From Desulforadius tongensis (GTDB lineage Bacteria > Bacillota > Desulfotomaculia > Desulfotomaculales > Desulfohalotomaculaceae): a stretch of DNA of 64,000 bases. Position 1 is the first letter of the stretch. Every line of letters starts with the position of its first letter. Of this stretch, positions 58,406-64,000 are shown piece by piece. The translations under genes and the position numbers were made by a program. The notes below the pieces were generated by a model. It did no database searches and was not told the DNA's origin. It saw only the letters and a list, made by a program, of their open reading frames with translations. The stretch is from the NCBI RefSeq assembly GCF_016907915.1, contig NZ_JAFBCW010000014.1, positions 1-64,000 on the forward strand, in the 5' to 3' direction.

Positions 58406-60658
58406 TTACCGGCTAATTTTTATTCCGGAATTCCGGGATCTGAACTTTTGGTTGGCATAAATAAGCACAAACACAGCAAGCCCGATTATGTCGGTAATTA
58501 ATTGAGCGTAAAGCAGGCCCAAACCGGCAGCTACCAGTAAAATTCTTTCGGTAATGGTCAGGGACCTGTCGATATATCCCACCACAGCAGTACCCAGGCA
58601 AAACATACCCAGGATTGCAGTGCCAAGAGCCAGAACCAGACTGCCAAGGGTAACGTCTACCATTAAGAGTTCCGGCGACAGTACAAACATATACGGCACC
58701 AGGAAAGCACCTACCGCAATCCGTACCGACTCGAAAGCTGTTTTCATGGGGTTGCTCTGGGCCAGGCCCGAACCGGCATAAGCGGCCAGTGCCACCGGCG
58801 GCGTAATGTCCGCCACAATACCAAAGTAAAATACAAACAGGTGTGCAGCAATGACCGGTACATTGTCAAAGGCCAAAAGGGCCGGCGCCGCCATGGTGGC
58901 GGTAATAACGTAATTGGCAGTGGTAGGAAGACCCATACCTAAAACGATGCTGGCTATCATGGTGAAAAACATGGTTAACAACAGCTTTCCACTGGCCAGA
59001 CTCAGTATTCCGCCGGAAATTCTCAGCCCCAGGCCCGTCAAAGTTATAACCCCCACAATAACACCTGCCGCCGCACAGGCTGCAATTACCGGTAAAGCTA
59101 CCCGGGCCGACTGGGCCAAAATATCCAAAAGCTTGGCCGGGGTCAGCTTGTATTCCAGCTGGCCCTGCTTACCCAGCAGGTAAGCAGCTATCAACACAAT
59201 GATGTTCATTAACAAGGCAGTGGCAATACCCATTAAAGCTGCCCGCATGGCCGACTGGCCGATGCACAGAATGACAATGATAACGACAATGGGCAGTAAA
59301 AGATACCCCTGCTTAGCAAGCAGCGAAGTAACGCTGGCCAGTTGACTGCGCGGAACGCCCATAATACCCACTTTTTTAGATTCATAATGCACCACAATGA
59401 ACTGTCCCACAAAAAACAGTAAAGCCGGAAATACAGCCGCTTTAATGATTTCGGAGTAAGGCAGACCGGTAAATTCAATCATTAAAAAGGCAGCTGAACC
59501 CATGATGGGGGGCGTAATTTGCCCACCTGTGGAGGAAGCAGCCTCTACAGCTGCAGCAAATTCCGGCTTATAGCCCGAACGTTTCATCATCGGAATGGTA
59601 AAGGCCCCATTACCAACAGTGTTGGCAACGGAACTACCGGTAATGGTACCTGAAAAAACGCTGGTCAGAATACCAACCTTGGCCGTACCACCGGTCATCC
59701 AGCCGGTTAAAGACATGGCCAGGTCGGTAAAAAATTTTTCCAGTCCCGTTTCTTTTAAAATTACACCAAACATTAAAAACAGGTAAATAAAAGTGGCTGA
59801 TATGGAAATGGGAATACCGAATATGCCTTCCAAGCTTAAGAAAGAATGGGAGATAATCCTTTCTACGCTAAATCCCCTTTGCTGAAAAAACGCGGGCATG
59901 TACGGTCCCACGTAGGCATATACCAGCAAAAGAAAGGCCATCACCACAATGGGCACCCCCACCGATCTCCTGGCAGCCTCCAAAACCAGCAAAATACCTA
60001 TTGCGGCCATGAGATAGTCCAAATCATTGTACATGCCAACACGGGAAATTATATCTTCATAAAAAAAGAATTGGTAAAACCCGGCACAAAGCCCCAGACC
60101 GGCTAAAATGATGTCTGGTAGGGGAACACCGTGGTATTGTTTGTTGTAATATTTGGCTAACTGGAATAAAAACAAAACTGCAACGATGCCCATTGTTACG
60201 GGTAGGGATATTTCATCCAGAAAATAAAGGTAGCCAGCCACACCCATCAAACAAACGGTAGGCAGCCAGTTATACCAGGAAACCTTTACATACTCCTTTT
60301 TATTACCGGGGTACAACAGAAAAATCAAGCCCAAGGCCATAGCCACGTGAAAGCCCCGCTGCTGATTGGAAACCAGCGTGCCGAATATGGCAGTATAAAG
60401 CTGAAATAAACTCAGTACCACACAAAGTGCTAAAACAACCCAACGCCACCGGCCCAGGCCTTCCTGTTTTTTAGAAGCAGCTCCGGCATCATATTTTTCC
60501 ATTATTTCCTGGGCTTTTTTCTCATGTTCCTCCATGTTGTTCCCGGAAAGAATTTCTGCATCGATATCCACTTGTTTTGCTGCAGTTTCCCTATAATTCT
60601 GCAGTTCGTCCAAATTTTCATGTCCGTTATTCAGTTCATGCTGGTAGTTTTTACTCAT
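58406..60658 (-). CDS. TRAP transporter fused permease (4TM + 12TM)
   Basis: This protein of about 750 residues is the fused DctQ-DctM permease typical of TAXI-TRAP systems. A soluble charged N-terminus of about 70 residues is followed by the small-subunit helices and then the large subunit with AASSTGGQITPPIMGSAAFLM, GMGLPTTANYVITATMAAP and PPVALAAYAGSGLAQSNPM, the hallmark DctM repeats. ATG 60658 (MSKNYQHELN) with AGGTGATGCT upstream is preferred over an ATG 39 bases earlier. It pairs with the TAXI binding protein in the same operon. Confidence 0.92.
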   Translation of the reverse strand: MSKNYQHELNNGHENLDELQNYRETAAKQVDIDAEILSGNNMEEHEKKAQEIMEKYDAGAASKKQEGLGRWRWVVLALCVVLSLFQLYTAIFGTLVSNQQRGFHVAMALGLIFLLYPGNKKEYVKVSWYNWLPTVCLMGVAGYLYFLDEISLPVTMGIVAVLFLFQLAKYYNKQYHGVPLPDIILAGLGLCAGFYQFFFYEDIISRVGMYNDLDYLMAAIGILLVLEAARRSVGVPIVVMAFLLLVYAYVGPYMPAFFQQRGFSVERIISHSFLSLEGIFGIPISISATFIYLFLMFGVILKETGLEKFFTDLAMSLTGWMTGGTAKVGILTSVFSGTITGSSVANTVGNGAFTIPMMKRSGYKPEFAAAVEAASSTGGQITPPIMGSAAFLMIEFTGLPYSEIIKAAVFPALLFFVGQFIVVHYESKKVGIMGVPRSQLASVTSLLAKQGYLLLPIVVIIVILCIGQSAMRAALMGIATALLMNIIVLIAAYLLGKQGQLEYKLTPAKLLDILAQSARVALPVIAACAAAGVIVGVITLTGLGLRISGGILSLASGKLLLTMFFTMIASIVLGMGLPTTANYVITATMAAPALLAFDNVPVIAAHLFVFYFGIVADITPPVALAAYAGSGLAQSNPMKTAFESVRIAVGAFLVPYMFVLSPELLMVDVTLGSLVLALGTAILGMFCLGTAVVGYIDRSLTITERILLVAAGLGLLYAQLITDIIGLAVFVLIYANQKFRSRNSGIKISR

Positions 60659-60708
60659 AGCATCACCTGTCTTCTCTTTTTGGCAAGGGAATAACACGGG
60701 GGGAGCTA

Positions 60709-61230
60709 TTAAAACACATCAAAAAAGGGCTTAACGTAAAAATCTACATAAGTGCCGCCCTTGGTAACATCCGCAAAACGCAAGCTGGTATCATCACCAA
60801 AAAGCAGGGTATGATCAGCCACCACCTGCCCCACTCTTAAAGGCACGCGATCAAAAGTGCGGTTTTGATATGTGATTTTATAACAGCCATCTTCAACGCT
60901 GAAAGTAGTTTTTTCATTGGCCAGCTGCTCCGGGCCGACGGGTAAATTGGAACCAAAAGAATCATAATACATTTCCTTCAGCGCCAGTGTATGACTATCT
61001 TTCACACAGTAAACTTCCTGCACCGGCTGCTTGGTAATGGAATGTATATAACGCAGAGTAAAACACTCGTCAATCGCCATTCCCTTGCGAAACAACACCT
61101 TACCCGTCTGATGCTCCTGAACAATTAAAACGGCCGGTGGTACCGCCAGCCAAGCTGCCGGCACCACCACCAAAAGCAAAAGCACAGTTATTTTAAGAAA
61201 ACAAAACCTGTTAAAACCACCGCTGGTCAT
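60709..61230 (-). CDS. DUF1850 protein of the TAXI-TRAP operon
   Basis: This 173-residue protein has one N-terminal membrane segment (VLLLLVVVPAAWLAVPPAVLI) and the DUF1850 pattern FTLRYIHSITKQPVQEVY and YYDSFGSNLPVG, a small beta domain outside the membrane. DUF1850 is almost always encoded beside TAXI-type TRAP genes but its role is not established. It starts two bases after the binding-protein stop, so it is translationally coupled. Confidence 0.9.
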   Translation of the reverse strand: MTSGGFNRFCFLKITVLLLLVVVPAAWLAVPPAVLIVQEHQTGKVLFRKGMAIDECFTLRYIHSITKQPVQEVYCVKDSHTLALKEMYYDSFGSNLPVGPEQLANEKTTFSVEDGCYKITYQNRTFDRVPLRVGQVVADHTLLFGDDTSLRFADVTKGGTYVDFYVKPFFDVF

Positions 61231-61232
61231 GC

Positions 61233-62222
61233 TTACTTAAGAACGCCCACTTCTTTGAAATACTTTTCCGCTCCCGGATGCAGCGGTACCGGGGCAAAAC
61301 CCTTCACAGCATTGTCTAAAGAAATCTGGTTGCCGCGGGCGTGCGCACTGGCAATGGTCTCGATGTTCTCATACATATTTTTGGTCAAGTTGTAAACCAA
61401 ATCTTCATCCATATCCGCAGGCACATAGAGGGAAGCCCACTGGGCAACGGTGTGACCTACCTCGTCCTCACCCTCGTAAGTGCCGGCAGGAATTTCAAAG
61501 GGACTGAAAGCAGGTTCGCTTTCCAAAAGCTTCTTCAGGCCTTCCCCTTCAATATCAACAATATTAACCGGAACCGCCGTAGTAATGTCCACTATGTTGG
61601 CTGCCGGAACTGCCAAAACAGCAAAAGCAGCATCCAAGTTGCCGTCCTTTATCTTTCTTGCCGCATCAGCAAAGGTATCTTGGAACTTTTTAATGTCTTT
61701 ATCCGGATCAATGCCATAGGCCTGTAAAATCTTCACGGCAGAAGAAGCGGTTCCGCTGCCCACAGGACCGATGGATACCCGTTTACCTTTCAGGTCGGCA
61801 ATGGTTTTGATACCCGAGTCTTTAGGAGCAATAACCTGCATAATTTCCGGGTAAATAACCCCGGCACCGGCAATGTTATTCACCGGGCTGCCCTTAAAGT
61901 CCCCTTCACCTTTCCAGGCTGCCTGGGCAACTCCGTTCATGGCCATGGCCAGGTCGGTTTCCCCGCTGGATAAAAGGCGAATGTTTTCCACCGAAGCACC
62001 GGTAGACTGAACGGTAACTTTTACACCTTCAATCTTTTGGCTCCATACATCAGCAATGGCACCGCCCAGCGGGTAATAAGTACCGCCGGTACCGCCTGTG
62101 GCCATCAGCAGGTTCTTAACTTCTGTGCCCCCTCGATCATCCTTACCGGTTCCTCCACATCCCACCGTCACCAACGATACTGCTAACACCAGAGTGAATA
62201 AAAGTAGCAATGACTTGCGCAT
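61233..62222 (-). CDS. TAXI-family solute-binding lipoprotein
   Basis: This 329-residue protein has a lipobox LVTVGC (Cys-22) and the TAXI features GGTGGTYYPLGGAIADVW, NGVAQAAWKGEGDFKG and GKRVSIGPVGSGTASSAV (the helix that contacts substrate carboxylates). It would capture glutamate-like or other carboxylates outside and deliver them to the fused TRAP permease. TAAAGGAGGAGGT precedes the ATG. Ligand not predictable. Confidence 0.92.
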   Translation of the reverse strand: MRKSLLLLFTLVLAVSLVTVGCGGTGKDDRGGTEVKNLLMATGGTGGTYYPLGGAIADVWSQKIEGVKVTVQSTGASVENIRLLSSGETDLAMAMNGVAQAAWKGEGDFKGSPVNNIAGAGVIYPEIMQVIAPKDSGIKTIADLKGKRVSIGPVGSGTASSAVKILQAYGIDPDKDIKKFQDTFADAARKIKDGNLDAAFAVLAVPAANIVDITTAVPVNIVDIEGEGLKKLLESEPAFSPFEIPAGTYEGEDEVGHTVAQWASLYVPADMDEDLVYNLTKNMYENIETIASAHARGNQISLDNAVKGFAPVPLHPGAEKYFKEVGVLK

Positions 62223-62605
62223 AAAATACCTCCTCCTTTATTTTTTGAAAATTGAGGCAACTTGCAAAACAGGCCGCTGCCGGCCATATTCCGCCCCAAT
62301 TTATCCCACTGGTAACGGTCTGTCCACCGTCCATATACTTTTTTCCGGTATATAATGCCGGCAGAACACACCGCACCCAGCAAATGAATTTTAATCACGA
62401 GCGAAAGCGAAACTGAAATATATATATTCATCATTTTTTATTTAAATTCCTTCTTGAATGGACAAATATTTCTTTGCCAGAGAAAATTACCCTTTAATGA
62501 AAGGCCCGGTTATAATTAGTTCCGCTTAAATTTCATAATGCTGCTTTTTAAATTTATAATTTGAGATTTTCCCTAAATGCAAATATTGATATAATTAGTT
62601 TCTAG
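62223..62605. other. Divergent promoter region between TAXI operon and GltD-like gene
   Basis: A 383-base AT-rich gap without a supported gene; open frames here are short and lack homology features. The only clear signal is an extended -10 (TGATATAAT, 62587-62595) directed at the GltD-like gene, about 52 bases before its start, with no good -35. Confidence 0.5.
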
Positions 62606-62647
62606 ATGACAAATTGTTTATTTACTTCTTACAGGGAGATGATTTTA

Positions 62648-63889
62648 TTGGGCAGACATATTATTGAAGAAGCAAATAAATGCCTGCAGTGCAAAAAACC
62701 GAAGTGTAAAGAGGGCTGTCCCGTTAACACACCCGTTAACGAAGTTATTAAAATGCTCTTGGATGGAAATATAGTCCAGGCAGGAAAAACATTGTTTCAA
62801 AACAACCCCCTGTCGGTTGTATGCAGCCTGGTTTGTCCCCACGAAATACAATGCGAAGGCAACTGTATATTAGGGAAAAAAGGCAACCCGGTACAGGTGA
62901 GTTCCATAGAAAACTACATTTCTGATTACTATCTAAATCACTTCAAACCTATTAACAAAGCAAACCCAAATAAAAAGGTTGCTATTGTGGGTTCCGGCCC
63001 GGCCGGAATTACCATTGCATTTATCCTTGCGGCCAAGGGTTACGATATCACCATCTTTGAAGCTCACGATAAAATAGGCGGGGTTTTGCGCTATGGTATC
63101 CCGGAATTCCGGCTGCCTAAAAATATCTTAAGCAGATTAAAAGAAAAGTTACTGGCCATGGGGGTTAAAATCAGGCCCAATACTTTGATTGGCCCGGTAA
63201 TTACCATAGATGATTTGTTCAGAGACGGCTATAAAGCGGTATTTATCGGTACGGGAGTTTGGAAACCGAAAAAAATGAATATTAAAGGTGAAAGCCTGGG
63301 GCATGTTCACTATGCCATCGACTATTTAAAAAATCCCCGGGTGTATAATTTAGGTCAAAGGGTATGTATCATCGGGGCAGGTAATGTAGCCATGGATGTT
63401 GCCAGAACAGCCCTGAGGGAAGGTGCCAACGACGTTTATATCATGTACAGAAAGGGCCCGGAAGATATTACAGCCCGGGATTATGAAGTAAACTACGCCA
63501 AAATAGACGGGGTTAAATTCATATTTTACAAGCAGCCGGTAGAAATATTGGATCAAGGCATTAGGTATGTTGAAACCCAAAAAATAACTGATGATACAGG
63601 GACGGAAAAATTAATAACAGTAGAAAACTCCGGTGGTATTTTTCAAGCGGATTCCGTGATTATAGCCATCAGCCAAGGTCCCAGAGATAATATAGTATCT
63701 AACACCAAGGGAATTGAAATAAATAAATGGGGATTGGTAATTACCGATGAGTTCGGCAGAACTACCAGAGATGGTGTTTTTGCCTCCGGAGACGTTGTTA
63801 CCGGAGCCAAAACAGTGGTAGAAGCTGTAAAGGTTTCTAAAAAAGTTGCCCAAGCCATAGATGAGTATGTAAGTTCATTAAATATGTAA
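62648..63889 (+). CDS. GltD-like NAD(P)-dependent flavoprotein oxidoreductase
   Basis: This protein of about 413 residues is related to the glutamate synthase small subunit. Cys-rich Fe-S motifs open it (CLQCKKPKCKEGCPV, CSLVCPHEIQCEGNC), followed by FAD site VAIVGSGPAGITIAFIL, GGVLRYGIPEFRLP, NAD(P) site VCIIGAGNVAMDVARTA and a final GVFASGDVVTGAKTVVEAV. The TTG at 62648 with GGGAG nine bases before is preferred; earlier starts (62606, 62639) are poorly spaced. No glutamate synthase large subunit is adjacent, so it may be a stand-alone ferredoxin:NAD(P) oxidoreductase (NfnB/SudA-like). Confidence 0.85.
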   Translation: MGRHIIEEANKCLQCKKPKCKEGCPVNTPVNEVIKMLLDGNIVQAGKTLFQNNPLSVVCSLVCPHEIQCEGNCILGKKGNPVQVSSIENYISDYYLNHFKPINKANPNKKVAIVGSGPAGITIAFILAAKGYDITIFEAHDKIGGVLRYGIPEFRLPKNILSRLKEKLLAMGVKIRPNTLIGPVITIDDLFRDGYKAVFIGTGVWKPKKMNIKGESLGHVHYAIDYLKNPRVYNLGQRVCIIGAGNVAMDVARTALREGANDVYIMYRKGPEDITARDYEVNYAKIDGVKFIFYKQPVEILDQGIRYVETQKITDDTGTEKLITVENSGGIFQADSVIIAISQGPRDNIVSNTKGIEINKWGLVITDEFGRTTRDGVFASGDVVTGAKTVVEAVKVSKKVAQAIDEYVSSLNM

Positions 63890-63900
63890 GCAATGTAAGC

Positions 63901-63935
63901 AAAAAGTCCTGGGAAAATTTTCCTAGGGCTTTTTG
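63901..63935. terminator. Terminator between the GltD-like gene and the converging last gene
   Basis: AAAAAGTCCTGGGAA pairs with TTCCTAGGGCTTTTT (two G-U pairs), with T-runs on both strands, so it can stop both converging genes. Confidence 0.85.
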
Positions 63936-63941
63936 CTGCTG

Positions 63942-64000
63942 TCAAATCAATCTCAGCAGCGTAATAATACCAAAGATTGTAATAAGAACCCCGGAAATCC
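63942..64000 (-). CDS. C-terminus of a putative membrane protein (cut by window end)
   Basis: The last minus-strand codons encode ISGVLITIFGIITLLRLI and a stop (TGA at 63942-63944), a hydrophobic helix as at the end of a membrane protein. Only 18 residues are visible, so no family can be named. Confidence 0.35.
   Translation of the reverse strand, partial: ISGVLITIFGIITLLRLI

Noticed and set aside
62143-62434. Minus-strand open frames upstream of the TAXI gene
   Set aside because: They overlap the signal-peptide coding start of the TAXI gene and its leader, with no homology or ribosome binding site.

Overview
The window reads as a chromosome segment of an anaerobic, endospore-forming Gram-positive bacterium. 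I infer Clostridia of the Peptococcaceae/Desulfotomaculum kind. The reasons are: PdaB and YtaF sporulation genes, AGGAGG-type ribosome binding sites with TTG/GTG starts, CCA-encoding tRNAs, a low-to-mid GC content, TAXI-TRAP transport, and a molybdenum aldehyde oxidoreductase operon collinear with the one I recall from Desulfovibrio (DVU_1551-1559). The species cannot be fixed from the sequence alone.

Left end (1-8.3 kb) is an AT-rich accessory island: the end of a lantibiotic-type ABC-2 permease, a broken IS3-family element, a two-gene Hachiman anti-phage system (HamB helicase, HamA PD-(D/E)XK effector), remnants of an IS21 helper and of a DUF6431-type transposase, an unrecognised two-gene unit (soluble plus four-helix membrane protein), and a decayed tyrosine integrase next to tRNA-Val.

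The 8.3-19 kb stretch is core genome: DacF-type carboxypeptidase, PdaB-like deacetylase, PAP2 phosphatase, DedA, an S41 protease with a copper-amine-oxidase-like domain, then polA-mutM-ytaF-coaE-lytic transglycosylase and tRNA-Leu. From 19 to 28 kb there are a heptad-repeat coiled-coil protein, a WYL regulator, a zinc ribbon and a two-subunit helicase-nuclease (AddAB/AdnAB-like) in which both subunits carry an iron-sulfur cysteine pattern.

The 28-35.5 kb operon (XRE-cupin regulator, HyuA, HyuB, cupin, M24 hydrolase, NCS1 permease) should import and hydrolyse a hydantoin-like or other cyclic amide. The 35.5-38.6 kb stretch is a scrapyard: a lipoprotein, a frameshifted L,D-transpeptidase, a propeller-like secreted protein, a frameshifted DUF4367-like gene, and a 190-bp mosaic stitched from pieces of the permease and hyuA genes.

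From 54.4 kb down to 38.6 kb runs a molybdenum regulon on the minus strand: Moco riboswitch and terminator, MoeA/MoaB-type protein, Mop aldehyde oxidoreductase, then nine tightly packed accessory genes (flavin/Fe-S protein, small redox protein, methyltransferase, C_GCAxxG_C_C protein, radical SAM, CoA-ligase-like, XdhC, MobA-HD fusion, histidine phosphatase) and finally modABC behind a leader that looks like an attenuator. Beyond it lie a soluble chemoreceptor, metE under a cobalamin riboswitch with an apparent Shine-Dalgarno-sequestering hairpin, a TAXI-TRAP transporter with DUF1850, and a GltD-like flavoprotein.
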